From the NCBI GenBank assembly GCA_000242935.3, contig CP007053.1, positions 3,147,001 to 3,211,000 of the forward strand: a stretch of 64,000 nt of DNA, written 5' to 3'. Source of the DNA: Opitutaceae bacterium TAV5 (GTDB taxonomy: Bacteria; Verrucomicrobiota; Verrucomicrobiia; Opitutales; Opitutaceae). Positions 50,401 through 59,700 of this stretch are shown one piece after another (position 1 is the stretch's first letter; every line of letters starts with the position of its first letter). Position numbers and translations under genes: made by a program. The notes below the pieces were generated by a model, which saw only the letters and a program-made list of their open reading frames with translations, was not told where the DNA came from and made no database searches.

Positions 50401-51655
50401 CGCCATGCGCCACGCGGAGGCGATGCGGCGCATCTTCCCGGACAGCGACGCGGCGGCCGGCGCCCTCGGCCCGCGCGAGGCCGCCTTCATCCACAACTAC
50501 GCCTTTATTCTGTATCTAGGACGCCGTTACGCTGACGCCGAGCCCTGGTTTCGCATGGTTGCCGATTTGCCGGAAAACGACCTCATGCGTACGCACACCG
50601 CCCGCGAGCTTCGCGAAAGCGCCCGCGTTTACCTTGCCGCCTGCCTCGTGCCGATGGGGCGTGAGGACGAAGCCCTTCGCCTCGCTCGCGCCTGCGTGGA
50701 GATACCCGAGCCGCCTGACAGGCCGCCATACCGCCTGCTCGGCTCGGTTTCACCGAGATCAGGCAATCTTTCCTTTGATGGAGCTGGTCCGCTGAAAAGT
50801 GCCGCGCTCCGCCTGATGCGTGATCTTCGCCTCGCCGCTGCAGCTTCCACGTTGCCTGAAAACATCCGGGCCTTCCTTGTCCCGATCAAGGACGGCAACG
50901 GAGCGCGTTCGATGTTCTTCCTGCGCATTCCGCCCGACGCGGATGAGGCCGCAGCCGCCTCGCGCCCGGTCCTCGTGCTCGTGCCTTCGCTCTGGCATGG
51001 CGGTGAGGAATACATGGAGGACGCCAACTCGTGGGCGCGCTATGCCGACCGCCAGGGCATGTTTTTGCTCGTTCCTGAATTCAACTGGGCTTCCGGTGAA
51101 GGTTCGGGCGGCCTCCGTTTCTGGTATCACGACGCGCAAAACTGGTCCGGCGAGGCGCTGCTCACCGCGCTGGGTCAGGTCGCCCGCGAACATCCCGCCG
51201 CCTCCACCGGTCGTGTACTCCTGCATGGCTACGGAGGAGGAGGCCAGTTCGTGCAGTGTTTTGTGCGCTGGGCGCCGGAACGCACGCAAGCGGTGTCCAT
51301 CCACAGCGCAGGCAACCGGAGGTGGCTGGACGGCATGCCGCGTATGAAACCCTTCTCCGCGTTGCGCGATATCCCGATGCTTCTCACCTGCGGCGAACGG
51401 GATGACCGTCGCGATGACGACCGTCTCGATGTGATGATCCAGTACGCCACTGCCGCGCTCGGCGGCGGCGTCGATGTGACTTGGAAAGTGCTCCCGGAAA
51501 CCGGCCACACTCCGACCGGGGAGATGGAGACGCTGGCGCAGGAATTTCTGGCTGGCGCGGCCCGGACGCCCCGCCCGCCTGCCGCCGCCGAGACTTCGCT
51601 TGTCGGGTTGCCTGAGCGGAGCCGGTTGCATCCGGAGGAAGGAGGAATCCGGTGA
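47459..51655 (+). CDS. Giant exported protein: CsgG-like, TPR and pseudo-hydrolase domains
   Basis: A 1398-residue secreted protein. Signal peptide (LTLLMAVVLAVLVTEVMAA). Two CsgG-like units follow: RVAVFSPEGDRDLEMMITVA with VLERRQLDMLLGER (about 35-150) and KPSIAVTDFDGNGFRGAAAL with GADYLVRGRLHDGNG (about 160-285). A TPR-like unit (YEGIARFRDGDIRSALRSFW, WEARCYDALGL) and a long helical region come next. The last 250 residues are an alpha/beta-hydrolase fold, but the elbow reads HGYGGGGQF: aligned with GHSAGGQF of the next gene, Ser is replaced by Gly1259. The His region (PETGHTPTGEME) is kept. So the domain is probably a pseudo-enzyme. The stop overlaps the next gene (GTGA). Confidence 0.75.
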   Translation: MLRLSLTLLMAVVLAVLVTEVMAAPAAVTVTPLPLRVAVFSPEGDRDLEMMITVALMSAHGADGSDTPLHVLERRQLDMLLGERSRQHAFATPQAAVRAGHLVRADVMLSLRRMASSGALLIETVDPQTGRILGHAEAASIAPEEVAATVRRLLATAPPAPRKPSIAVTDFDGNGFRGAAALRETLREAGFAVLDRAIIEHAVAETALARAGMVGSPSASVSGEAASSAAAASVEPALLGADYLVRGRLHDGNGRRLTLQVLGTAAGSLVAAHEFAADATPDKLAAWLATVLPEPPRRRLVPEPLVQVEALAPLYEGIARFRDGDIRSALRSFWRAQELDDKFQEALEWEARCYDALGLPRLAAALRRYSRECLVGRGISVPSRNVPVDGITFLGIQGATPALEMQAVNALIDSAPGRIVLPDHLSAYRHEYDALAGGVTAPSAAGWTRAPGFLTRWSLRASFADDAGGNDDLRWTLFDTLTGRIAATARSTGPEDFPSAVLLADAEPASDRAVSAAIPFGPRDAAALRRDIVSSIEPVANLAIVELLASDPTSPDLWGRRFKRGGDERGGIAGFLNFALHEHLLTVLPDDNPQRPWLELAQLEMFLPYEQRGLFFSGEMRDPLRLLRDFIARHPGADDAPGALARYMLLYETIAITSSADLVRLSREAEHCAFQAAESEEGKKHSRQFTYLKGMARHLRILAEVAADNSAFTASLEELPGDPDPVRTRPELRPDGALWFSQTSWWFANEWRFVAAPRKLWRQEAIAALHILGRRTNTMKVPSAWIEESPDSITLLNYAIKSLHEVDHGFGTPFAHPFDMDAERAAYLRTVDYCERGLLDWLGRASDAMSLKALHLWSSRCIWYLSRYAFADSLSDARALQIKQNLIGAIDRAKLRLGDNNPYVSTASLQAIPRRMPVEIWSVWRDTPDHPVDFDDLVDREAAAAGKSFAGDNSPAAETAWWRLMGQWEIQRLRPEKQAELAMRHAEAMRRIFPDSDAAAGALGPREAAFIHNYAFILYLGRRYADAEPWFRMVADLPENDLMRTHTARELRESARVYLAACLVPMGREDEALRLARACVEIPEPPDRPPYRLLGSVSPRSGNLSFDGAGPLKSAALRLMRDLRLAAAASTLPENIRAFLVPIKDGNGARSMFFLRIPPDADEAAAASRPVLVLVPSLWHGGEEYMEDANSWARYADRQGMFLLVPEFNWASGEGSGGLRFWYHDAQNWSGEALLTALGQVAREHPAASTGRVLLHGYGGGGQFVQCFVRWAPERTQAVSIHSAGNRRWLDGMPRMKPFSALRDIPMLLTCGERDDRRDDDRLDVMIQYATAALGGGVDVTWKVLPETGHTPTGEMETLAQEFLAGAARTPRPPAAAETSLVGLPERSRLHPEEGGIR

Positions 51656-52569
51656 GGCATGTCGCGGTGCTCGCGCTCCTTGTCACCGTGTTGTTGAGCG
51701 GTGTCCGCCTGAACGCGGCGATTCACGATCACGACGCCGCGCCGGGCAAGGGATACACGGCAATGTATCGTCTCTTTCTGCCCGAAGATGTGGGCCGGGT
51801 GCGGTCGGTGGTGGTGCTCGTACCGGGTTTAAACGGCGACGGGCGCGGCATGGCTGGCGGCGCCGTATGGCAAGCCTTCGCCACGCGCAACCGTGCCGCC
51901 CTGTTCGCCTGCTTCATGAAGGGCGACGATTATTATGTGATGCGGCGCGGCATGGGCCGCACGTTGCTGAAGGCTCTCGAATCCCTGGCAGGTGAAACCG
52001 GCCACCTGGAGGTTGCCTCCGCGCCACTCGCATTCTGGGGCCATTCGGCGGGCGGCCAATTCAACTTCAATTTCGCCTGCGAGTACCCGGACCGTGTCCT
52101 CGCCTTTGTGGTCAACAAGGGGGCTTACTACGAGGGCGATCCCGGTGTGCGCACCCGCACCGTCCCGGCTCTATGGATCGCGGGAGGGAAAGACACCGAT
52201 CTGCGGATCGACAATATCACCAGCCGCTACACCGAAAACCGCCGTCGCGGCGCGTTGTGGGGTCTGCTGGTCGAGCCCGGCGTCGGCCACGGCGTGGGCC
52301 GGAGCAAGGAGATCGGCATGGCGTTTATCGAGGAGGCGATGACGCTTCGTATCGGGTCTGACGGCCGACTCCGTTCCGTCGATTCGGCGCCGGGCGACAA
52401 GGGCTGGCTCGGCGATCTGAACACGCGCGCGATCGAGAAGTGCCCGTCTGCGGCGCGTCCCGGTGATCGTACAAAAACCTGGTTTCCCGGCGAGGGCACC
52501 GCACGTCTGTGGGCGGAAATCACCGGCGGGGACGGCTTCGCCATGCAAAAACCCTCTTCCGGAAAATAA
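51652..52569 (+). CDS. Exported alpha/beta-hydrolase with intact Ser nucleophile
   Basis: A 305-residue protein with a signal peptide (VAVLALLVTVLLSGVRLNAA) and an esterase-like alpha/beta fold: VVVLVPGLNGDGRGMAGG (oxyanion region), WGHSAGGQFNFNFA with Ser132 as nucleophile, and VGHGVGRSK with the likely His. It starts at GTG 51652 within a GTGA overlap with the giant gene and has a strong GGAGGAAGGAGG ribosome site 5-16 bp upstream; both point to coupled production. Its elbow aligns residue by residue with the damaged elbow of the giant protein, so the two are probably paralogous partners. Substrate unknown. Confidence 0.8.
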   Translation: MRHVAVLALLVTVLLSGVRLNAAIHDHDAAPGKGYTAMYRLFLPEDVGRVRSVVVLVPGLNGDGRGMAGGAVWQAFATRNRAALFACFMKGDDYYVMRRGMGRTLLKALESLAGETGHLEVASAPLAFWGHSAGGQFNFNFACEYPDRVLAFVVNKGAYYEGDPGVRTRTVPALWIAGGKDTDLRIDNITSRYTENRRRGALWGLLVEPGVGHGVGRSKEIGMAFIEEAMTLRIGSDGRLRSVDSAPGDKGWLGDLNTRAIEKCPSAARPGDRTKTWFPGEGTARLWAEITGGDGFAMQKPSSGK

Positions 52570-52573
52570 CAAC

Positions 52574-55500
52574 ATGCCCGACATCCTGACTCCCGAATCA
52601 ACCGATCGCTCCACCACCCGTGGAGTCATTCCGATGTCCTTTTTGTCACGCACCCTTTCCCTCATGAAATCCTGGTCTGGTATTCGTTGTTATTTCCGGA
52701 TTTTTGCCTGCTTTCTGGCCGTCCATATTCCGTTATCGGCAGGGCCGCGCGTAGCTTTTCTGGTGGATGATCCCGACCTTGAAGCTCTTTTGCTCGCGGG
52801 GCTTGGCGGAGCGGAAACACTGTCGCGCAGGGAACTCCCGCGTGTCGCCGCCGAGCGTTTGCTTGCGGGGGCGGAAGGAAATCTGGAACTGACCGGCGCG
52901 GATGTCGTGCTCGTCGTGGAACAAACGGAGGATCGCGGGAGTGCGCGGCTCGTGGCATGTCCGTCCGGCGCCACGATTTTCGCGCTGGATTTTCCGAAAA
53001 TGCCGGTCGGAGAGACTGCCCGCTGGATCGTGACGCGGGTGCAACCGTCGCTCGGCGCGGCGGCTGATCCGGACCGTCCGCGCATCAGCCTGACCGGCCT
53101 GCGCTTCGTGACGGATTCTCCGGAAAACCGGATACGCGAACGCACGCTCAACCTCATGCTCACGGCGCGCCTGCAAGCCCGGGGCGCGCTGGTGCTGGAA
53201 CGTTGGCGCATGGGCGATCTTGTATTCGAAAAGCACATCACCCGTGACGATAGCCCGTTCTGGAAGACTGCCGGACTGGTTGACGGAAGCCTGTCTTCTC
53301 CGGCCAGCGGTGGTGAGATCCAGGCAAGTATCCGGATTCGTGATGCGAGCGGGAGGGAAATCCGCCGCCATGTCGATGGCGATAATATCGGGGAACTGGC
53401 TGACAAAATCGCGTCGCACATTTTGAATGGGCAAGACCAAGAGGGGAGGGGGGAGGTGAAAATGTCTGCGCCCCCGGCAGGTCTGGAAATCGAGGCGGAG
53501 TCGTTTCTGGCCGAGGCCGGCTGGATGCTGGACCATGGATTGCCCCGTGACGCATGGCAGGCAACGGAATCGGCGCTCGCACTGGGAACTGCATCGCGAC
53601 GGGAAGCAGAAATGCTCCGTGTAAAAGCGGCCGCGATGTGCGCATATCCGGACCCGTTGATAGTTCACGGCGTTCACAATGTCGATGTGGGACATTGGAA
53701 GGATGCCTTTGATCTTGCTGAACTGCCAGAGAGAGTCGCGTTTGCCACGATGGCACTTACGCTTGCCGGGGATTATTGGAACGCTTATCCGGTGGATCAT
53801 CATCCTGGCGGGGCAAAACTCGAACACCCGGCAAATCTTGGAGTGCGCACCCTTTATACGGGTTTGCGTATTTTACGCATGGCGTACGACAGCGGCTGGA
53901 AAAATAAATACCCCGGGGAATTTGAAAACCTGAGAAAAACGATACAACGCAACAGCGAGGCTCTGTTGCTCAGCAAGAAGCTGGGCAACTTGCGAGCCAC
54001 CCTCTGTTCATATCTCACCGTGTATGCCGCCTATTGGAATGAGTCTCCCGGGAAGACCATGAATTTTTACAAGGCGATGCTCGACACCAGGCCCAGGATG
54101 GGGCTGCACAAGGGGCAGTGGCCGGTGAGGATTCGCAAGGAATTGGCAGGCGACGATCTGCCGCATCCTCCTTTTTTGACCGGGCTTGCATCGGACGATG
54201 ATTTCCCTCGCGGGTTTTCATCATGGCGGCTGATTGGTGCGGACGAAAGTCCGGCGCGGACGGCATGGGCTGCCTTCCTGGACGAATTGGAACAATCATC
54301 CGATGTGCTATCGCGGGCCGATGGGCTTGCCTTGCGCTGGCAATCAACTGCCGACACGCCGGGCCGTATGAAATTGGGGGTGCGCATGGCAAAATTTCTG
54401 GCTGAGGAGATTGACAGTCTGTCAGGGGAATATGGCTACGCGATTCTCCTTCAGTTCGATACTCCGATTCGCAAGCTTGGTTTCAGGAACGACCTGATCC
54501 CGATGATGGATAAATTGCAGGAGGCTTGCCTGGCTTGGCTGGGTGAGGATGTGGACATTTCGCCGGAGATCATAAGCGGCACATTGGGCTTGTTGGCCGA
54601 GTACCTGGATGAAACGAAGGCGCGGCGTTTTCTTGACGCCCTAAAGCTTCGGAGGGACGGCCTTCAGGCGGTCAAAAAGGAGAGAGGCGTCGCCAGAATC
54701 GACAACGCGATATCGGCTCTTTTGAAAAAATTCCCACTCTTGTTCCCAAAGGATGAAGGGGAAATCTCCTTGAATGCGTCTCTTTGGATTGCCGAAAAAT
54801 ACATTCCCGGCGAATTGCGCAGACGAATTGGTTTTTCGCATGAGGCGGTTGTTTGGATGGAGGGGCATTTATGGGTTATGGACCCATTTCAGGGACATAT
54901 CTGGAAAATACATCCACCAAGCGGGCGCGCCGTGGTTTACTCCATGGAAAAACTGCCGGACACCAATTATGGAACGCAACTTCTGGAATGGGAGAAAAGG
55001 CTGGTTGCCACAACCGGAACCGGTATCTGGATTTTGGATATACCAGGAAAAACCTGGACCCGGGTGGACTTGCCTCCAGCCTTTTACCGGATTGGCGTGG
55101 CTCATCGGGAGCTTTGGGCTGTCACGGGAACGCCGGATTTTTATCGACGGAACAAAAAACAGGTTGAGGGGACTTTACTGTATCGGATCGGTTCGGATTT
55201 GCGCCCTGTTCTTGTCGCCTCTTCCCGTCGGCGTCCTCCGGTCCATCCTCTTGATGCAACGTTAAGCGGACAGCCTCGGGCCATTTTCCCCTACAGGGAC
55301 GGCAATGTGGCTATTTTGGAAAACGATTCCTGGCCGGGCTTTATCGAAAGCGGGCAAGGTCTGCCTTTGCCCCCAAAGGAAAAGACGTACCTTGGCAGAA
55401 TCCAGTTATCCAGTACGCCGGGACTCATCCTCAGGGAATGGTTTGGAAAGCAGTTGACTCGTATCGAAAAAATAGACGCGACCGGGCGACATGTTTTGAT

Positions 55501-55966
55501 TTCTCATCCCGATTATTCCGACCTGTTAATACCTGAATACCCTTGGCCCGAAGAGTTGAATACACTCAGGGGAACCTCTTTCCGTTATACGGCTGCCTTG
55601 TCGAAAGACGGGTTGGATATTCTTGTCTGGTCCAGGACCGGGGCGCAGGGAGACGGGGCTTCGAAGGCTTGGCTTATGTGCATCGGTCCCCGTGGGCGGA
55701 GTATTGCTCCTGTCCGCTTCGCATGGTCGGATGACTATGAACATCAGGTTCGCAGATTTGATATTTCGTGGCCGGAGGCCTATAAATATCCGGAACCTGT
55801 CGAGAATGGTCTGATACCCACGAATGTCGGTCTCGTCATCACCGGTCGCGGCATGGCCGGATTCTGGTTTATCCCCAACAGCGAACGCGACAAACTCCGG
55901 GAATCCGTTCGCCCGGCCAACTACAGCGCGCCCGAAAGCATCGCGGGTAAGCACCAGCCGGACTGA
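52574..55966 (+). CDS. Exported protein with CsgG-like, TPR and propeller-like regions
   Basis: An 1130-residue protein. A hydrophobic segment (CYFRIFACFLAVHIPLSAG) is the signal peptide. Its start may be 52574, 52634 (MSFLSRTL) or 52664 (MKSWSG, which gives the most normal signal). The N-terminal 300 residues echo the giant proteins: RVAFLVDDPDLEALLLAGLG and RISLTGLRFVTDSPENRI are diverged CsgG-like units. A helical, TPR-like section follows (ESFLAEAGWMLDHGLPRDAW). From about residue 720 a propeller-like part begins (SLWIAEKYIPGELR, GHLWVMDPFQGHIWKI, GTGIWILDIPGKTWTRVDLP). There is no hydrolase domain. It is in the same direction and operon-like spacing as the rest. Confidence 0.65.
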   Translation: MPDILTPESTDRSTTRGVIPMSFLSRTLSLMKSWSGIRCYFRIFACFLAVHIPLSAGPRVAFLVDDPDLEALLLAGLGGAETLSRRELPRVAAERLLAGAEGNLELTGADVVLVVEQTEDRGSARLVACPSGATIFALDFPKMPVGETARWIVTRVQPSLGAAADPDRPRISLTGLRFVTDSPENRIRERTLNLMLTARLQARGALVLERWRMGDLVFEKHITRDDSPFWKTAGLVDGSLSSPASGGEIQASIRIRDASGREIRRHVDGDNIGELADKIASHILNGQDQEGRGEVKMSAPPAGLEIEAESFLAEAGWMLDHGLPRDAWQATESALALGTASRREAEMLRVKAAAMCAYPDPLIVHGVHNVDVGHWKDAFDLAELPERVAFATMALTLAGDYWNAYPVDHHPGGAKLEHPANLGVRTLYTGLRILRMAYDSGWKNKYPGEFENLRKTIQRNSEALLLSKKLGNLRATLCSYLTVYAAYWNESPGKTMNFYKAMLDTRPRMGLHKGQWPVRIRKELAGDDLPHPPFLTGLASDDDFPRGFSSWRLIGADESPARTAWAAFLDELEQSSDVLSRADGLALRWQSTADTPGRMKLGVRMAKFLAEEIDSLSGEYGYAILLQFDTPIRKLGFRNDLIPMMDKLQEACLAWLGEDVDISPEIISGTLGLLAEYLDETKARRFLDALKLRRDGLQAVKKERGVARIDNAISALLKKFPLLFPKDEGEISLNASLWIAEKYIPGELRRRIGFSHEAVVWMEGHLWVMDPFQGHIWKIHPPSGRAVVYSMEKLPDTNYGTQLLEWEKRLVATTGTGIWILDIPGKTWTRVDLPPAFYRIGVAHRELWAVTGTPDFYRRNKKQVEGTLLYRIGSDLRPVLVASSRRRPPVHPLDATLSGQPRAIFPYRDGNVAILENDSWPGFIESGQGLPLPPKEKTYLGRIQLSSTPGLILREWFGKQLTRIEKIDATGRHVLISHPDYSDLLIPEYPWPEELNTLRGTSFRYTAALSKDGLDILVWSRTGAQGDGASKAWLMCIGPRGRSIAPVRFAWSDDYEHQVRRFDISWPEAYKYPEPVENGLIPTNVGLVITGRGMAGFWFIPNSERDKLRESVRPANYSAPESIAGKHQPD

Positions 55967-56004
55967 CCGAATTTTCAACCCGACAACCACCATACGATCA
56001 CATC

Positions 56005-56736
56005 ATGTCCATACCATCGAACCTCACCCCCGAACAGACCGCTCAACTCGCCTCACTCCTCCGGCAAGGCAACAAGATCGGCGCCGTCAAACAATGCCGC
56101 ATCTTCACCGGCCTCGGCCTGAAAGAAGCGAAGGATGCCGTCGAGGCGCTCGAGGCGAAGCTCCGGGCGGAGTCGCCGGAACAATTCGCCGCCCCGCCCG
56201 CATCATCGGCGGAGCCCGGCTTGCGCCAGAAGCCGGCCGGCTGCCTCGGCGGCGCCGCCGCGCTGCTGGCCGTGACGGCCGGTATTCTGGGCTGGATCTG
56301 CCTTGTCGCTTTTGCATCGCCTTCCGCGCCATCGCCAGTGTCGCCGCTGTCGCTCGCCCGCTCCGGCGGCTGGCTCGAGGTGAAGGATGTGGAAGACGGC
56401 CGGTTGCCGTTCCGGGATGGCAAGGCGCATGGTTCCTGGACACAGGAACTCCCGGCTTCGTCTGCGGATGAATCCGGGAAACCGGCGAAATCCTCCGGAC
56501 TCCATGTGGGGACGGTTCTCAATGCCTCCATCGAGGACGGCGTGGCGGGAGGTTCGGTGTTCGCCGTGGGATTTGAGGGCTACATCGATCTCGGTTCACC
56601 GGGCGGACCGGAAAAACTGGCGCCGGTCACAAAAGTCAACGAGGCCGCTTTCAGGATCGCAAATCCCGGCCCGGACTGGACGCGGGTCGAAATCGGCGAA
56701 GACAGTTCGCTGTCCGTCCGCTGGATTTGCGAATGA
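56005..56736 (+). CDS. Membrane protein with ribosomal L7/L12-like N-terminal domain
   Basis: A 243-residue protein. Residues about 22-52 (QGNKIGAVKQCRIFTGLGLK, EAKDAVEALEAKL) match the C-terminal domain of ribosomal protein L7/L12, where a helix of this sequence docks translation factors; here it would be cytosolic. A transmembrane helix follows (AALLAVTAGILGWICLVAFA), then a beta-rich domain outside the cytoplasm. Small membrane proteins with an L7/L12-type head exist in several bacterial phyla without known function. It overlaps the next giant gene by 4 bp (ATGA), so it may be part of the same complex. Confidence 0.7.
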   Translation: MSIPSNLTPEQTAQLASLLRQGNKIGAVKQCRIFTGLGLKEAKDAVEALEAKLRAESPEQFAAPPASSAEPGLRQKPAGCLGGAAALLAVTAGILGWICLVAFASPSAPSPVSPLSLARSGGWLEVKDVEDGRLPFRDGKAHGSWTQELPASSADESGKPAKSSGLHVGTVLNASIEDGVAGGSVFAVGFEGYIDLGSPGGPEKLAPVTKVNEAAFRIANPGPDWTRVEIGEDSSLSVRWICE

Positions 56737-59700
56737 CCCGAAACCCGCCGATTCCCTCCTCCGACATGCTTTCCCGTTGTTTTGTCCCTCTGCTGCTCCT
56801 GTGGTTTTCCTGCGCCGCGGCGCCAGGCGTCCCTGCCGCCGCGCCGCGCGTCGCGGTGAGCGTGAGCGCGCCGGAAGAACAGGCCGCCACATGGCAAGCG
56901 TTGCTGACGGCGGAGCTTTCCGCGCCGCCTTCGACGCCGGCAACACCGTCCCCGGCTCCGGCGGAAACCGCGACGTGGCAAATCGTCGAGCGCGCCGAAC
57001 TCGCGCGCATCTGGCAGGAGCGGGCGCGCGACACCGACCTCGCCGCGCTCGGGAGCGTGGCGGTGTATCTGCATTTTCGCCAGGTGCAGCCGGACCGCTG
57101 GATTCTCGATACGGTGGATGCGGCCGGCGGCCGTTCGCTGGGTTCGGTGGCGGTGGAGGGTGTTGCCGGCCCCGAAGACGCGGGGAAACTGGCAGACAAG
57201 GCGCGGGCATTGCTGTCCACGGCCATCGGGCGACTGGTGGCGGAGGCGTCGCGTGAGACCCGCGGGCGCCGGATTGCCGTGGTGGAGATAGAACCGGCGC
57301 GGACACCGTCCCCGGAGTCCGGCGCGAGTTCGTCATCCGTGACACCGGAAAAGCGAAGCGCGGAGGAGGATGATGCGACGCGTCTTTTCATGCTCGCCTC
57401 CCGTCTGCGTGCGGCGTTGGCGGAAAACGGGGTGACGGTGCTGGACCGGGCGCTGACGCAGGAGGTGGTCATCGAGCGCCGCGAGGCCGAACGCGGCCTG
57501 CGCGATGCGGCGCCGTCGTCCGCATTCCTCGGGGTGGACTGCTGGCTGGAGATCGGGCCGGCAGTGGTGCCGGAGCAGGCGCGCGTGGCCTTGCGAGCCG
57601 GGCCGGGACCGTGCGTGGAGACGCGCCTGGTGCGGGCGCGGGATGGCACCTGTATCGGGGCGCGGATAATCGTCTGCCCGGATGCGCGGCTGGTCGATGC
57701 GATCCAGGCCTGGCTGTTGCCGCTGCTCCGTGACGATGCCGCCGGTGCGGAGCCTCCGCCCGAGCCGTATCTGCCGACGGTGGAGGTCGAGGCACTGGAA
57801 CCATTCTACCGCGGACTGGCGCTTTATGACGCCGGACGCTTTATCGAGGCGACGAGTGAGTTTACCCGCGCCTGGTTGCTCAACGGCCGGTTTCTGGAAG
57901 CGCGGGAGTGGGAGACCCGGTGTTATGACGCACTGGGCATGGCGCCGCTTGCGGCGTCGATGCGGCGGCATATGGAATTTGCCCTCGTCGAAAACATTCC
58001 CGCGGCGTCGGCGCATACGCACTCGACGGGAGGCATCATGTTCGCGGGCGTGGGTCGGGTCGCCCGGGATGAAGGGGCCGGGCGCGGCGTCGGCGGCGAC
58101 GCGCGCGGCAAGAGGCTGGCGGACGCGCTGGCCGTGAGGCTGTCGGCGGCGGCGGCCAGCGCTCTGTCGTCGCGCCCGGAGCTTGACATTCGTCTGCCGG
58201 ACCGGTTGCGGCGTCTGCGTCAGGAATATGACTGGATGAGCGGCATCGGAAAACGGAGTGGAGACGGTTGGGAACAGGCGCCGGGACTGTTTTGCCGGAC
58301 TTCATTGAGCGGGCGTATCGACAAGATTCCGGATGACGGCGGACTGGTGGTGTCATGGATTCTGCGCGACACGATTTCGGGTGGCGCCATTGCCGGGAAA
58401 ACACAGACCCTCGCCGCGAACTGGCAACCTGGCGACGTGGTCCGTTTTTTTGAAGACTGGCCCGGCCCTGGCGAGATCGCAGCCAGGGCCGGTGCGAGGC
58501 CCGACGCCGGTATCGGTGACGGGGAGCGTCTGCCGCCGTCGGACTCGCCGGAGCGCCTGGCCGCCTTGCAGCGAAGCGGCAGCCGAAGCCAGGAGGCGAT
58601 TCTCCGGCTCGCGCTGGCCGCGCCCGATCATCCCGCGGCGGGCGCGAGGAAATTCGAGAAGGGGGACTCGGGCTCGATCGAAAATCTGGCGCAGTTTCTC
58701 GACTACGGGCTGCGTGACTGGCTGATCTCCCGGCTGCCCGAAAAACATGAAAAACGGCGCTGGCTGGAGCTGGCGCGTCTGTTCGACCACGCCGGTCCGC
58801 ATTCGCCGGGCGAGCAATATTCCGGCCTCGTGATTCCGTTCGGGCCGGCGCTGGAAGAATTCATCGCGGCATCGCCTCCGGATGGGCCGGGGGTGCTGGC
58901 CCGCTACAACCGGCTTCTGGACCGGCAGGCGCTCATCCCTCCCGGACAACTCGCGGACGAATGCGGTGCCTTGCTGGCCGACCTGCGGGCGGCGCATCCC
59001 GATTCGATCGTGCATCACCGGTGGCTGCTGGGCATGACGGAATCGTTGCAACGGATGGCCCGGATCGCAGGTGGCGACGCCTCGGTGGAGGCATGGGTGG
59101 AGTGGGGGCCGGAACGCCCGGCTGCGCGAAGGGCGAGGCCTGCCTGGCAGAATTCGGGAGAGATGTATCTGATCCGCGAAAATAGAAGATTTTCGCTGCT
59201 GAACTACGAGGGCCTGACACCGGAAGAAAAAATCGCCGAGGCGCGCGCCTTCCTGGCCGTCAATGGAAAGGCGCGCGGCACCGTGCGCCTGGAGCGCTCT
59301 GTTCTGAAACAACATCCCCGCTCCCTGGCAGTGGCTCTCGAACTCGGGGAAGAATTGCGGCAGATCGAGAATGCCAAAGGGCTGCCGATCCTGCATCCGT
59401 TTGATTACGACGCCTGGGCGGAGGATATGCGCGAGGTGGTTGCTTATGTCGACGAGACCTTGCTGCATTGGCTGGCGCGCGCGGGGAACGAATCCCTGGT
59501 CAATGCACTCAACTGGCAGGCGACCCGGTTCTGCTCGCGCCTCAACGAACGGGCTCTGTCGGAGGTGGTGACGGAAGCGGAGTTTTTGCGCATCCGCGAT
59601 CGGCTGGCGGCGGGCTATGCGGAAGCTTGCAAACGGCCGGGAGTCAAGCCGCGCCTGCCGAGGGCCGACATCGTCCCGTGGCAGACGCTGACGCGCGCCC

